From NCBI RefSeq assembly GCF_012044895.1, contig NZ_CP050695.1, positions 3,688,501-3,752,500 of the forward strand: a stretch of 64,000 bases of DNA, given 5' to 3'. Origin of the DNA: Aquisalimonas sp. 2447. Its GTDB lineage: Bacteria > Pseudomonadota > Gammaproteobacteria > Nitrococcales > Aquisalimonadaceae. Positions 34,481 through 43,578 of the stretch are shown here, in pieces; within the stretch, counting starts at the first letter, position 1, and the number at the start of each line of letters is the position of its first letter. The position numbers were made by a program, and so were the translations under genes. Under the pieces are notes generated by a model, which saw only the letters and a program-made list of their open reading frames with translations, was not told where the DNA came from and made no database searches.

Positions 34481-35143
34481 ATGAGCGACATGAATGTGGA
34501 ACAGGCGCGCTTCAACATGGTGGAGCAGCAGATCCGCCCCTGGGAGGTCCTCGACCCCCGTGTGCTGCAGGTGCTCGAGGAGACGCCACGGGAGCGTTTC
34601 GTGCCCGACCACCTGCGCAATCTCGCCTTTTCGGACATGAACTTGCCCATCGGCCACGGCGAGGTAATGCTGTCACCGAAACAGGAAGGCCGCATGGCCC
34701 AGGCCGCCGAGCTCGACGAGTCCGAGCAGGCGCTGGAGGTCGGCACCGGCAGCGGCTATTTCACCGCATGCCTGGCACGCCTGTGCGCCCACGTGACCAG
34801 CGTCGACATCCACCAGGATTTCCTCGATACCGCCGCCGAGCGGCTCAAGCGCGAGGCCATCCGCAACGTCACTCTCAAGCAGGGCGACGCGGCCCGGGGC
34901 TGGGACGATGGCAAGCGCTACGACGCCATCGTGGTCACCGGCGGGCTACCGGAGCTGCACCAGGGCTTCCATCACTCGCTGACCGTGGGCGGGCGACTGC
35001 TGCTGATTGTGGGCGAAGCGCCCATCATGGAAGGCCTGCTGATCACCCGCGTGGGTGGCGATCAATGGTCCACCGAAAGCCTGTTCGACACCTGGCTGCC
35101 ACCCCTGGTGAACGCACCCCGGACCCGCCGGTTCGATTTCTAA
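34481..35143 (+). CDS. protein-L-isoaspartate O-methyltransferase-like protein
   Basis: 220 aa. The Pcm fold is seen in FNMVEQQIRPWEVLDPRVLQVLEETPRERFVP, the SAM-binding motif I ALEVGTGSGYFTACLARL, VTSVDIHQD, and DAIVVTGGLPEL in place of D-x-I-x-x-T-x-A. Members of this group in gammaproteobacteria often sit next to tolC or Kdo-related genes, and their substrate need not be isoaspartyl residues. It lies 64 bp upstream of ubiH, on the same strand. Confidence 0.9.
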   Translation: MSDMNVEQARFNMVEQQIRPWEVLDPRVLQVLEETPRERFVPDHLRNLAFSDMNLPIGHGEVMLSPKQEGRMAQAAELDESEQALEVGTGSGYFTACLARLCAHVTSVDIHQDFLDTAAERLKREAIRNVTLKQGDAARGWDDGKRYDAIVVTGGLPELHQGFHHSLTVGGRLLLIVGEAPIMEGLLITRVGGDQWSTESLFDTWLPPLVNAPRTRRFDF

Positions 35144-35207
35144 GGCGTTCCCGGGACAACGCCCGGAAGCGGCCGCCAGGCCACCCCGAGCACAGCGGGA
35201 GGCAGCC

Positions 35208-36410
35208 ATGAACGACGAGGCAGAGGTCATCATTGTCGGCGGCGGCATGGTCGGGGCCAGCCTCGCCTGCCTGCTGGGCCGCGAAGGGGTGGATGTCGCC
35301 CTGGTGGAGGAACACCCCCCGTCCGACGACGATCCCACCAATGCACCACCGGACCTGCGCGTCTCCTCCGTGAACCTCGCCTCCGCGGAGCTGTTCCAGC
35401 GCGCCGGCGCCTGGGACGGCATGACCCGCCGCCGGGTATGCCCCTTCCGCGGTGTACTGGCCAGGGACATGAGTGGCGCCGAAACGCGCTTCGATGCCCG
35501 GGAAACCGGCCACGACTGGTTCGGCTGGTTCATCGAGAACCAGGTCATCCTGGCGGGGTTGCACGAGGCGCTGGCGGAACTGCAGAGCGTTCGGTGGATC
35601 ACCCCCGCCCGCCCCGACGCCATCGCCACGGGCTCCGGTGGAGCGACCCTGACCCTGGACGATGGCAGCCGCCTGAGTGCCCGCCTGATCATCGGCGCCG
35701 ACGGGGCCGGCTCGACGGTGCGCCAGCTCGCCGGCATCGACACCACGGGCACGGATTACGGTCTGCGCGCGCTGGTCACCAACGTCGCCACGGAACTGCC
35801 CCGGCAGGACGTTACCTGGCAGCGGTTCACCCCCACCGGCCCCCAGGCCTTTCTGCCGCTGCCCGGTCACCGGGCGTCACTGGTCTGGTACAACGACCCG
35901 GACACGGTGGCGCTGCTGGAAACCCTGGATGACGAGACCCTGGCGGGTGAGATTGTTGACGCCTTCCCGGAGGACCTGGGCGGCATCACGGCGATACTCG
36001 GCCGCGCCAGCTTCCCGATACGTCGGCAGCACGCCGCAAGCTACACGGCCAGCCGCCTGGCGCTGGTGGGTGATGCCGCCCACGCCATCCACCCGCTGGT
36101 GGGCCAGGGGCTGAACCTGGGCCTGCAGGGCGTGGAGACGCTGGCCGGCACGCTCCTGGGCGCACGTACCCGCGGGCGCGACCCGGGCACGGGAACGGTG
36201 CTGGCCGAGTACGAGCATCGCCACCGTCCCAGGGTACTGGCGATGATGGTGGCGACGGACAGCTTCCATCGCCTGTTCACCCGCGAACCCGGTCCGTTGA
36301 CGCGGCTGGCCAGCGGAGTACTCAGGCTGGCGGACAAGGTGCCAGTGGGTCGCCGCCAGGTCATGCGCCACGCCATGGGATTGCCGCTGTGGAGTGACGG
36401 CCGCGGGTAA
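35208..36410 (+). CDS. ubiH: UbiH/UbiF/VisC-family FAD-dependent hydroxylase (ubiquinone synthesis)
   Basis: 400 aa. The N-terminal Rossmann motif is VIIVGGGMVGASLA (GxGxxG), the central motif is IGADGAGSTVRQLAG (GD-type NADH/FAD contact) and the C-terminal FAD motif is LVGDAAHAIHPLVGQGLNLGLQG, the form typical of UbiH, UbiF and UbiI. These enzymes hydroxylate the ring of octaprenylphenol intermediates in ubiquinone synthesis. The exact position hydroxylated cannot be read from the sequence. The gene converges on waaA. Confidence 0.92.
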   Translation: MNDEAEVIIVGGGMVGASLACLLGREGVDVALVEEHPPSDDDPTNAPPDLRVSSVNLASAELFQRAGAWDGMTRRRVCPFRGVLARDMSGAETRFDARETGHDWFGWFIENQVILAGLHEALAELQSVRWITPARPDAIATGSGGATLTLDDGSRLSARLIIGADGAGSTVRQLAGIDTTGTDYGLRALVTNVATELPRQDVTWQRFTPTGPQAFLPLPGHRASLVWYNDPDTVALLETLDDETLAGEIVDAFPEDLGGITAILGRASFPIRRQHAASYTASRLALVGDAAHAIHPLVGQGLNLGLQGVETLAGTLLGARTRGRDPGTGTVLAEYEHRHRPRVLAMMVATDSFHRLFTREPGPLTRLASGVLRLADKVPVGRRQVMRHAMGLPLWSDGRG

Positions 36411-36467
36411 TCCGTCGCCGGCAGGCAACCTGCCGCCGGCGACCACCCGCGGGCATCGGCCCGTCGC

Positions 36468-37736
36468 TCACCCTGCAGGCAGGAACTCTTGCACCAGCGC
36501 CAGCACCTCCTGGGTCGCGCCGCGATTGGCCTCAATGAGCGCATGGGCCCGGCGCCCCATCTCCGCGCGACGCTCGGGGCGCTCCAGAAGCTCGATGACG
36601 GCATCCGCCAGATGATGGTGATCCGCCACCTGATAGGCGCCACCGCGGGTGACCAGCTGCTGCACGATCTGCTCGAAATTGAAGGTGTGCGGGCCCACCA
36701 CCACCGGCAACGCCAGGGCGGCCGGCTCCAGCACGTTCTGGCCACCCAGAGGCACCAGGCTGCCGCCCACGAAGGCAACATCCGCGGCAGCGTAGAACAC
36801 CGGCATTTCGCCCATGGTGTCGCCAAGTAGAATGTGGGTATCCGGGGTACAGGCGTCGCCGCCACTGCGGGTAACGTATACGTAGCCGCGCTCCCGGCAG
36901 AGGCTGCCGACCCGCGAGAAGCGATCCGGATGGCGTGGGACGAGCAGCAGCAACGCGTCGGGGATGCTGCGGCGGACTTCCTCGAAGGCATCCAGCACCT
37001 GCTCCTCCTCGCCCTCCCGGGTGCTGGCCGCGATCCACACCGGCCGCTCAGGGCCCAGCGTCGCCCGCAGCGCCTCCCCCTGCTCCCGGGCACTGGCAGG
37101 CACCGTGACGTCGAACTTGAGGCTGCCAGTCACCGACATGCGCTCCGCCGGCGCACCCAGGTGGATCAGTCGCCGGGCGTGTTCGCGGCTCTGGGCGGCA
37201 ATGGCATCGGGGCATTGCAGCACGCCGGCCATGAGCCGGCGCAGGCGGCTGTAGCCACGGGCGCTGGCGGCGGACAGGCGGGCGTTGACCAGCAACAAGG
37301 GAATTCCGCGGCGACGGATGGCGGCGAACAGGTTCGGCCACAGTTCCATTTCCACGATCACCGCCATGCGCGGCTGCACGGCGCGCAGGAACAGCGCCAC
37401 GGCGTGCGGGTAATCGAACGGCAGGTAGGCGTGGTGGACGCCTTCCCCGAACAGGCGCTGCACGTGGGCGGCACCGGTGGGCGTCATGGTGCTCACCACC
37501 AGGGGGACATCGGGGTACGCGGCACGGAGCTCCCGTATGAATACCGCCGAGGCCTGGACTTCCCCCATGGAGGCCGCGTGCAGCCAGATCGCTCCCTTTG
37601 GCACGCGCGGTGCCCGCAGGCCGAAGCGCTGGGGCCACTGCTCGCGGTATGGTGGTTCGCGCCGGGCACGCCAGGCGAGATAGGCCAGAAGTCCTGGCGT
37701 AACCAGATACCACAGCACGCTGTAGAGGTGTCGCAT
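36468..37736 (-). CDS. waaA: Kdo transferase WaaA (KdtA)
   Basis: 422 aa. It transfers Kdo from CMP-Kdo to lipid IVA, starting the LPS core. Marks are an N-terminal membrane anchor (SVLWYLVTPGLLAYLAW), the acceptor-site motif IWLHAASMGEVQAS, the catalytic acidic MELWPNLF segment and the second domain with FVGGSLVPLGGQNVLEPAAL and GPHTFNFEQIVQQLVTRGGA. Whether it adds one or two Kdo units cannot be told from sequence; an adjacent Kdo kinase (38837) suggests a mono-Kdo core. It overlaps the heptosyltransferase stop (TGATG), so the pair is coupled. Confidence 0.96.
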   Translation of the reverse strand: MRHLYSVLWYLVTPGLLAYLAWRARREPPYREQWPQRFGLRAPRVPKGAIWLHAASMGEVQASAVFIRELRAAYPDVPLVVSTMTPTGAAHVQRLFGEGVHHAYLPFDYPHAVALFLRAVQPRMAVIVEMELWPNLFAAIRRRGIPLLLVNARLSAASARGYSRLRRLMAGVLQCPDAIAAQSREHARRLIHLGAPAERMSVTGSLKFDVTVPASAREQGEALRATLGPERPVWIAASTREGEEEQVLDAFEEVRRSIPDALLLLVPRHPDRFSRVGSLCRERGYVYVTRSGGDACTPDTHILLGDTMGEMPVFYAAADVAFVGGSLVPLGGQNVLEPAALALPVVVGPHTFNFEQIVQQLVTRGGAYQVADHHHLADAVIELLERPERRAEMGRRAHALIEANRGATQEVLALVQEFLPAG

Positions 37737-38863
37737 CAGGCCTCCGGCCGACTCCGCTCTGGGGGCAGCAGCCGCTGTCCGGCTGGTGTCTGCAGCAGTG
37801 TAGCCAGGCGCTCGAGGACGTCATTGACCTGGATCAGGGCCATGGCATCCGCCTTGCGGACCCGCCGGCCCCAGGAAATGTCGCTGACGTCCCGGCCCAG
37901 CTCCGCGCGCACGGCGTCCGGGTAGCGGTTCACCACCCATTCGCGGCCCAGATACGGCCCGGTGCGGTCCGGGTTGGAGGTGGCGTAGAGGCCGATCACC
38001 GGCGTCCCGGCGGCCACGGCCATGTGCGCGGGCCCGGAGTCCGGCGAGACCAGCACCGTGGCGCGTTCCAGCAGGGCAAAGAGCTCCTTCAGTGACGTGC
38101 GGCCAATACAGTCGGTGACCGGCACCCCGGCACGAGCCGTGATCGCCTCGGCGTAAGCGCGCTCCTCGTCGCTGGGGCCACCGGTGAGGATCACCCGCAT
38201 CCCGTGACGGCGCACCGCCTCGGCAGCCACGGTGGCGTAGCGGTCCGCCGGCCAGTTGCGGAAATTGTTGAAGCGCTGGCTGCTGCAGGGGCTGATGAGC
38301 AGCGTGGGCTGGTCGTCGGGGATCAACTCCTGCGCGCGGACACGGGCAGCATCGGGGATCGGCACATCCCAGCGCAGGTGGCGCTCGGTCACGCCCAGGG
38401 CCTGGATGAAGTCAAAGAAACCCTCCATGACGTGGGCCTGCGGGCGTGCAGCGATGCGGCGGTTCACGAACAGGCCGTGGAGGTCCTTGCTGCGGGCGCG
38501 ATCGAACCCCACCCGCAGCGGCGCGCGCACGGCGGTGGACGCCCAGCCGGCGCGCAGGGCCACCTGCATGAGCAGGAGGGCGTCGAACCGGCAGCCGCCG
38601 AGCTGGGCCCGCAACGCCCGGCGGCCGGCACGCTTGTCGAAGGTGATACACTCCACGCCGTCGAGATCACCAAGCAGGGCCGCCTCGGTGCGGCCGATGA
38701 TCCAGGTCAGCCGCGTCTGCGGCCACACGGCCTGGAGGGTCCGAATCACCGGCACCAGGTGGCAGCAGTCACCAATGGCGGAGAGGCGGAACAGGCACAG
38801 CCGCTCAGGGGGTTCAGCAACGGGTACCGACGGGTTATGAACCATCAGGTTGTGCAACGCCAT
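37736..38863 (-). CDS. ADP-heptose:LPS heptosyltransferase family protein (GT9)
   Basis: 375 aa from ATG 38863. GT9 signatures are present: LFRLSAIGDCCHLVPVIRTLQAVWP at the N-terminus, LLISPCSSQRFNNFRNWPADRYATVAAEA in the middle and LVSPDSGPAHMAVAAGTPVIGLYATSNPDRTGP near the C-terminus (D-S/T-G-x-x-H-x-A-A). It probably adds L-glycero-D-manno-heptose to the Kdo of the inner core, with HldE (39755) making the donor. It overlaps the divergent kdkA start by 27 bp; a second in-frame ATG at 38845 would shorten the overlap. Confidence 0.9.
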   Translation of the reverse strand: MALHNLMVHNPSVPVAEPPERLCLFRLSAIGDCCHLVPVIRTLQAVWPQTRLTWIIGRTEAALLGDLDGVECITFDKRAGRRALRAQLGGCRFDALLLMQVALRAGWASTAVRAPLRVGFDRARSKDLHGLFVNRRIAARPQAHVMEGFFDFIQALGVTERHLRWDVPIPDAARVRAQELIPDDQPTLLISPCSSQRFNNFRNWPADRYATVAAEAVRRHGMRVILTGGPSDEERAYAEAITARAGVPVTDCIGRTSLKELFALLERATVLVSPDSGPAHMAVAAGTPVIGLYATSNPDRTGPYLGREWVVNRYPDAVRAELGRDVSDISWGRRVRKADAMALIQVNDVLERLATLLQTPAGQRLLPPERSRPEA

Positions 38864-39547
38864 GGCTCGGATCATTCCATTCACGACCCACGGTTCGTGG
38901 ATCCCCTGCCGACCTGGCTGTTCGACGCGGACGCACTCGCGGCCGAAGGCCTGGTTGCCGGCACCAGCGCGGGTCGCAGCAGCGCCTGGTTCTTCACTTG
39001 GGCAGGCGAGCCCCTGGTGCTGCGCCACTACTGGCGGGGAGGCATCGTCGCGCGTTTCTCCAGGGATGTCTATGTCTGGACGGGGCGCGAGCGCACGCGG
39101 GCGTTCCGGGAGTATCGCCTGCTGGCCCGACTGCGGACACTCGGCCTGCCGGTGCCGGCCCCCGTCGCGGCCCGGGCGCAACGTCGAGGCCCCGTCTACC
39201 GTGCCGATCTCGTCACCGCTGCGATCCCGGAGTCCGAGCCACTGGATGACCGACTCCGCAGCGGCACCGTCGCCACGGAAGCATGGCAACGCGTGGGCAT
39301 TGCCATCCGTCAGTGCCATGAAGCAGGCGCCTGCCACGCCGATCTCAACGTCCGCAACATCCTGCTCGACAGCCGCGACACCCCCTGGATCATCGACTGG
39401 GACCAGGGCCGGCTGAGGCGGCCCGATCCGCGCTGGCAGCAGGAAAACCTGGACCGGCTACGGCGCTCGCTGGCCAAGGATCCGGCACTGGACGCGGCGG
39501 CTGACAATGGCTGGGAGGAATTGCTGGCGGGGTATCGGGGCGAATAG
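38837..39547 (+). CDS. kdkA: 3-deoxy-D-manno-octulosonic acid kinase (Kdo kinase)
   Basis: 236 aa, matching Haemophilus KdkA in length. Characteristic segments are LVLRHYWRGGIVARFSRDVYVW, RTRAFREYRLLARLRTLGLPVPAPVAA, the kinase catalytic loop CHADLNVRNILL and metal-binding IIDWDQGRL, ending WQQENLDRLRRSL. It phosphorylates Kdo at O-4, as in organisms with a single Kdo. A second kinase gene with related motifs occurs at 57011. Confidence 0.93.
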   Translation: MNHQVVQRHGSDHSIHDPRFVDPLPTWLFDADALAAEGLVAGTSAGRSSAWFFTWAGEPLVLRHYWRGGIVARFSRDVYVWTGRERTRAFREYRLLARLRTLGLPVPAPVAARAQRRGPVYRADLVTAAIPESEPLDDRLRSGTVATEAWQRVGIAIRQCHEAGACHADLNVRNILLDSRDTPWIIDWDQGRLRRPDPRWQQENLDRLRRSLAKDPALDAAADNGWEELLAGYRGE

Positions 39548-39571
39548 CGGTGACGCACGGTGCACCCAGCC

Positions 39572-39744
39572 AACCGTAGGGCGGACCTTCAGACACGTAG
39601 GGTGCATCTTGATGCACCTTCTCGTACCGAGATGCCGCCCGAGGTGGTTCATCGAACGCCGTTTGCGGTGCATCAAGATGCACCCTACGCGCCGCTACGG
39701 CCCTCGTGCACCCCCCCGCGTGTAGGAGCGGCGCAAGCCGCGAC
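39572..39744. repeat. composite REP block from three families
   Basis: The gap between kdkA and hldE carries (a) a half copy GTAGGGCGGACCTTCAG at 39576-39592, (b) an inverted pair, 39597-39618 and 39667-39688, each starting or ending GTAGGGTGCATC and containing GGTGCATC..GATGCACC, and (c) GTAGGAGCGGCGCAAGC followed by CGCGAC at 39722-39744. Each has the GTAG head and an inner palindrome of REP elements. Families (a) and (c) recur at 60265 and 1872. Confidence 0.8.
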
Positions 39745-39754
39745 CCACCCACGC

Positions 39755-41191
39755 CTACGCCGGATCCACCCCGCTCCGGATCCGCGCCACGATCCCGGTG
39801 GTCGACACCCCGTCGACGAAATCCAGCACCACCACCTCGCCGCCATGGGCGCGCACCACGTCCGCACCGATAATGCTGTCCGGATCGTAATCCCCGCCCT
39901 TCACCAGCACATCCGGTACGATGTCCCGGATCAGCCGCTCCGGCGTGTCCTCGCCAAACGGCACCACATAATCCACGGCGGCCAGCGCCGCCAGCACCTC
40001 CATGCGCTGCTGCAGCGGCGTCACCGGGCGCTGCGGACCTTTCAGGCGGGCAACGGAATCATCATCGTTCACGGCAACGATCAGTCGATCCCCCAGTTCC
40101 CGGGCCTGCTGCAGATAGGCCACGTGACCGGCGTGCAGCAGATCGAAACAGCCGTTGGTAAACACGATGCGCTCGCCCCGGGCGCGGGCGCCTTCCAGCA
40201 GTTCCCGCAGGCGCTCGTCGGTGACCGGCCCCTGATCGGCCTCGCGCAGGCCGTGCAGGGCGTGGCGCAGCTCGGCCTGCGTCACCGTGGCCGTGCCCAC
40301 CTTGGCCACCACAAGGCCGGCGGCGATGTTCGCCAGCGCCGTGGCCACCGGAAGCTCCGCCCCCGCCGCCAGGGCGGCGCCGAGCACGGAGATCACCGTA
40401 TCGCCGGCGCCCGTCACGTCGTAGACCTCGCGGGCATGGGCGGGCAGGTGGAGCGCCTCCGCATCCGCGGCGACCAGGCTCATGCCGTGCTCACCGCGGG
40501 TCACCAGCAACGCGCCGAAGTCGAGCTCCTGCAGCAGGGCCAGCGCACGCTCCTCCAGGGTGGCGTTATCCGGACACGACCCCGCCACCGCCTCGAACTC
40601 AGCCAGGTTCGGGGTGACCAGATCCGCACCCCGGTACCGCGAGAAGTCCGTGCCCTTCGGGTCCACAAGCACCCTGCAGCCGGCGGAACGGGCCGCATCG
40701 ATCATGACGGAGGCCTCGGTAAGCGCCCCCTTGGCGTAATCCGAGAGAATGACCACCGAGGCGTCACTCAGGGCGGCCTGGAACGGCGCGACCAGGCCGG
40801 CCCGATCACCGACCGCAAAGGGCTCTTCGAAATCCATACGCAGCAGCTGCTGGCGACGGCTCAGCACACGCAGCTTGCAGATCGTCGGGTGCCCAGCGAC
40901 GCGTTGGAGCAGACACCCCACGCCCTGCGCCTGGAGCGACTGCTCCAGCGTATCCGCGGCGGTGTCATCCCCGGTGAGCCCCAGCACCCGGGCATGCCCC
41001 TGCAGCGCCGCGACGTTCAGGGCCACGTTCGCCGCCCCGCCCGGGCGCTCCTCGGTACCGCCCACGTGCACCACCGGCACCGGCGCCTCCGGCGAGATAC
41101 GGCTGGTCTGCCCGTACCAGTAGCGGTCCAGCATCAGGTCCCCGGCCACCAGAACGCGCGCCTGGGAGAAATCCGGTAATGTGAGTTGCAT
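39755..41191 (-). CDS. hldE: bifunctional HldE: heptose-7-phosphate kinase / heptose-1-phosphate adenylyltransferase
   Basis: 478 aa, like E. coli HldE (477 aa). The N-terminal ribokinase-like domain (1-about 320) has GDLMLDRYWYG, GGAANVALNVAAL and the catalytic GAGDTVIS; the C-terminal adenylyltransferase has the HxGH motif in TNGCFDLLHAGHVAYL. It makes ADP-D-glycero-beta-D-manno-heptose for the LPS inner core. The start ATG 41191 gives the standard MQLTLPDFSQARVLVAGD; a longer open frame upstream overlaps lpxL and is not used. Confidence 0.97.
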   Translation of the reverse strand: MQLTLPDFSQARVLVAGDLMLDRYWYGQTSRISPEAPVPVVHVGGTEERPGGAANVALNVAALQGHARVLGLTGDDTAADTLEQSLQAQGVGCLLQRVAGHPTICKLRVLSRRQQLLRMDFEEPFAVGDRAGLVAPFQAALSDASVVILSDYAKGALTEASVMIDAARSAGCRVLVDPKGTDFSRYRGADLVTPNLAEFEAVAGSCPDNATLEERALALLQELDFGALLVTRGEHGMSLVAADAEALHLPAHAREVYDVTGAGDTVISVLGAALAAGAELPVATALANIAAGLVVAKVGTATVTQAELRHALHGLREADQGPVTDERLRELLEGARARGERIVFTNGCFDLLHAGHVAYLQQARELGDRLIVAVNDDDSVARLKGPQRPVTPLQQRMEVLAALAAVDYVVPFGEDTPERLIRDIVPDVLVKGGDYDPDSIIGADVVRAHGGEVVVLDFVDGVSTTGIVARIRSGVDPA

Positions 41192-41287
41192 CCGCAGGTT
41201 CCAGCCGTGGAAAATACGCAGCATTTTACAGAAACGGACGCCTCGCTGGGCGATCCTTGTATCTTCCCGGATCGAATCGGAGCCCGT

Positions 41288-42223
41288 GTGGCGAAACGCA
41301 AGCGCAAGAAGCGCCAGCATTACCCCGAACACCCCGCGCACCCGCACAACTGGTCGCAGACGGTCACGGTCACGGCCCTGTGGCTGCTGGCAAGGCTGCC
41401 GTACCAGGCGGGGTTCGTCGTGGGCGGCGCCCTCGGCGGTCTGGGCTATTATCTGGCCCGGGAGCGACGCGCCATCGCCCGGCGCAATCTGGAGCTGTGC
41501 TTCCCGGAGAAAAGCGCGATGGAGCGGGAGGCGCTGGTGCGGGAGAACTTCCGCGCCACCGGCCGCTCGGTGGTGGAAACGGCCCTGGCCTGGTTCGGCG
41601 GACCACAGGTGGAGCGCATCCCGGTGGAAATCCGCGGGGAGGAGCACATCCGGCAGGCACTGGAATCCGGTTCTCCGGTGATCGCCCTCTCCGGGCATTT
41701 CCTCAGCGTGGAACTGTGCGCCCGGCGCCTCCCGGATGACCTGCCGATGGTGGCCATGTACAAGCCCATGAACAAGAAGAAGGTCATGGACCGGGCCATG
41801 CTGAACGCCCGGCGCCGCAACGTCACCGATGCCGTGTCCAAGGACGACATGCGCGGCTTGTTACGCACCCTGAAAAAGGGATTGCCGGTCTGGTACGCCG
41901 GCGACCAGGACTACGGCCGCAAGCACAGCGTGTTCGCGCCGTTCTTCGGCGTGCCGGCCGCAACCATCACCGCGCTGAGCCGGCTGGCGAAGATGAGCAA
42001 GGCCACCGTCGTGCCGCTGTTCTTCTTCCGACAGGCCGACGGCAGCTACCTGATCGAGTTTCAGCCGGCCCTGGAGGGGTTTCCTTCAGGGGACGACATC
42101 GAGGATGCAACGCGGATGAACCGGATCGTCGAGCAGGCGGTGCGCCGCTACCCTGAGCAGTACCTGTGGATGCACCGGCGGTTCAAGCGGCAAGAGTCAC
42201 GAGGCACAACGTTGTATGACTAA
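41288..42223 (+). CDS. lpxL: lipid A biosynthesis acyltransferase, LpxL/HtrB family
   Basis: 311 aa from GTG 41288, which has GGAG 5 bases upstream; the longer ATG frame overlaps hldE. The membrane-anchoring N-terminus (LWLLARLPYQAGFVVGGALGGLGYYLA) is followed by the catalytic H-x4-D/E motif, here GHFLSVELC, then GLPVWYAGDQDYGRKHSVFAPFFGVPAATI, diagnostic for LpxL/LpxM. It transfers an acyl chain from acyl-ACP onto Kdo-lipid IVA. It is the first gene of the rightward LPS-decoration cluster and overlaps the next gene by 8 bp. Confidence 0.94.
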   Translation: MAKRKRKKRQHYPEHPAHPHNWSQTVTVTALWLLARLPYQAGFVVGGALGGLGYYLARERRAIARRNLELCFPEKSAMEREALVRENFRATGRSVVETALAWFGGPQVERIPVEIRGEEHIRQALESGSPVIALSGHFLSVELCARRLPDDLPMVAMYKPMNKKKVMDRAMLNARRRNVTDAVSKDDMRGLLRTLKKGLPVWYAGDQDYGRKHSVFAPFFGVPAATITALSRLAKMSKATVVPLFFFRQADGSYLIEFQPALEGFPSGDDIEDATRMNRIVEQAVRRYPEQYLWMHRRFKRQESRGTTLYD

Positions 42224-43577
42224 TAGTCCGCCCTCTCAAACAACGACTCCAGCTGTTCCGGGCATCCGTCGATGGATCGGGATCCTGGGGCTGTCGCTGC
42301 TGGCGCTGGGTATCGGCCCTTCAACGGCGGCAATCAGTCTTGGCTACGGACTGCTGCTCCTGTTCGCACTGTCGAGCTGGCGGGAAATCACGGTTCTTTG
42401 GCATGCGGGATGGGCCTCGAAAGCGCTCTTGCTCCTTACGCTGTATGTGCTCATCCAGGGAGTGACGATCGGTCTCGCCCAGGATCGACCGGCGTTCTCA
42501 GGCGATGATCTTCAGCATGTGGTCCGTACGGTGTCTTTGGGCACCGTGCTGGCGGGCTGGGCGATTTACGCCTGTCGCGTATCACCGCGACTGCTTTGCG
42601 GCCTCTTTGTCGCCGGCCTTGCAATTGTCACCGTGGAAGCATTCCTGGAGCACGGCTGGAACCTCTTCAGCATGCGGCGGATGCACTATCTCCGTAGCCC
42701 GAATGAAGTCGGGCTGTTCGGCGGCACGATCTTCCTTGTGGGGTTATTGGTCGCCGGCGCGGCCTCGCTTCACTATTGGCATCATCGGCGCAAGCCTGTC
42801 CTCCCTGCCACGCTCGGACTTCTCGCCTTCCTGCTGGTGCTCAGTGGCCTCTGGTTATGGCTGCAGTCCGGATCACGTTCAACCTGGGTCGGCCTGGTCG
42901 TCGCACTCAGCCTCGTCACCGCAGCCGGCGGTTTCATGGTTCTGCGGCAGGGGCGTGGCGCGGTGCCTTTTGCCGTGGGGGCCGTCGTCGCTGCAACAGT
43001 CATCGCAGTCCTTGGTACCTACTACGCGGACGACATCCGGCCGAGAATCGAACGTGAGCTGCCCAGCATCGCAGCGATCGCTGAAGGTGATACGGAATCC
43101 CTGATGGCAGGCCGGGACGCCGGTCACAACGCCCGCTTCAAGATCTGGGCAGTCGCCATCAACGAAATCCGGGAACGCCCCTTGGTCGGCTGGGGCAGCG
43201 GATCGGTCACCTCCCACTTCGATAACGCCGTGGAAGACGGGAAACTTCGCGACGGCAGGGACCACTATCACAACCTCTATCTGCATCTTGCGGTTTTCAT
43301 TGGCCTGCCCTTTGCCGCCCTGGGGCTCGCCGCTTACGGCTCCGTATTCGGGCGAGCGGCGGCTTCGCTGATCCGCGAATCAGGCAGCAGAGCAGGTGTC
43401 GGCTGGTTCATCATAACGTGGGGGATATTCTTCGCGGTCACCAGTCTGTTTCAGGTACGCATGCACAGCGCATACGGGGCTGCGTTCTTCATCCTGTTCA
43501 CCGGGATGGCGTACGGCCTGTATCTGCAGACACGATTGTCCGAACAAAGACGTGCAACCGAGCCCGAGACCGATTGA
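42216..43577 (+). CDS. O-antigen ligase/polymerase family protein (Wzy_C, WaaL-like)
   Basis: 453 aa with about ten hydrophobic segments. The Wzy_C periplasmic loop is recognisable: GSRSTWVGLVVALSL, then NARFKIWAVAINEIRERPLVGWGSGSV and DHYHNLYLHLAVFIGLP, with the His-Asn-x-x-L pattern used by ligases. Such proteins join an O-chain or another sugar to lipid A-core on the periplasmic face. It overlaps the lpxL end and is followed 1 base after its stop by a sulfotransferase gene, so sulfation may act on the same glycan. Confidence 0.88.
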   Translation: MTNSPPSQTTTPAVPGIRRWIGILGLSLLALGIGPSTAAISLGYGLLLLFALSSWREITVLWHAGWASKALLLLTLYVLIQGVTIGLAQDRPAFSGDDLQHVVRTVSLGTVLAGWAIYACRVSPRLLCGLFVAGLAIVTVEAFLEHGWNLFSMRRMHYLRSPNEVGLFGGTIFLVGLLVAGAASLHYWHHRRKPVLPATLGLLAFLLVLSGLWLWLQSGSRSTWVGLVVALSLVTAAGGFMVLRQGRGAVPFAVGAVVAATVIAVLGTYYADDIRPRIERELPSIAAIAEGDTESLMAGRDAGHNARFKIWAVAINEIRERPLVGWGSGSVTSHFDNAVEDGKLRDGRDHYHNLYLHLAVFIGLPFAALGLAAYGSVFGRAAASLIRESGSRAGVGWFIITWGIFFAVTSLFQVRMHSAYGAAFFILFTGMAYGLYLQTRLSEQRRATEPETD

Positions 43578-43578
43578 C

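Noticed and set aside
37736-39337. Longer heptosyltransferase start (533 aa)
   Set aside because: The extension runs antisense through kdkA; ATG 38863 gives the proper GT9 start.
39755-41698. Longer HldE start (647 aa)
   Set aside because: The extra residues lie in the lpxL coding region on the other strand and do not resemble any HldE; the ATG at 41191 gives the conserved N-terminus.
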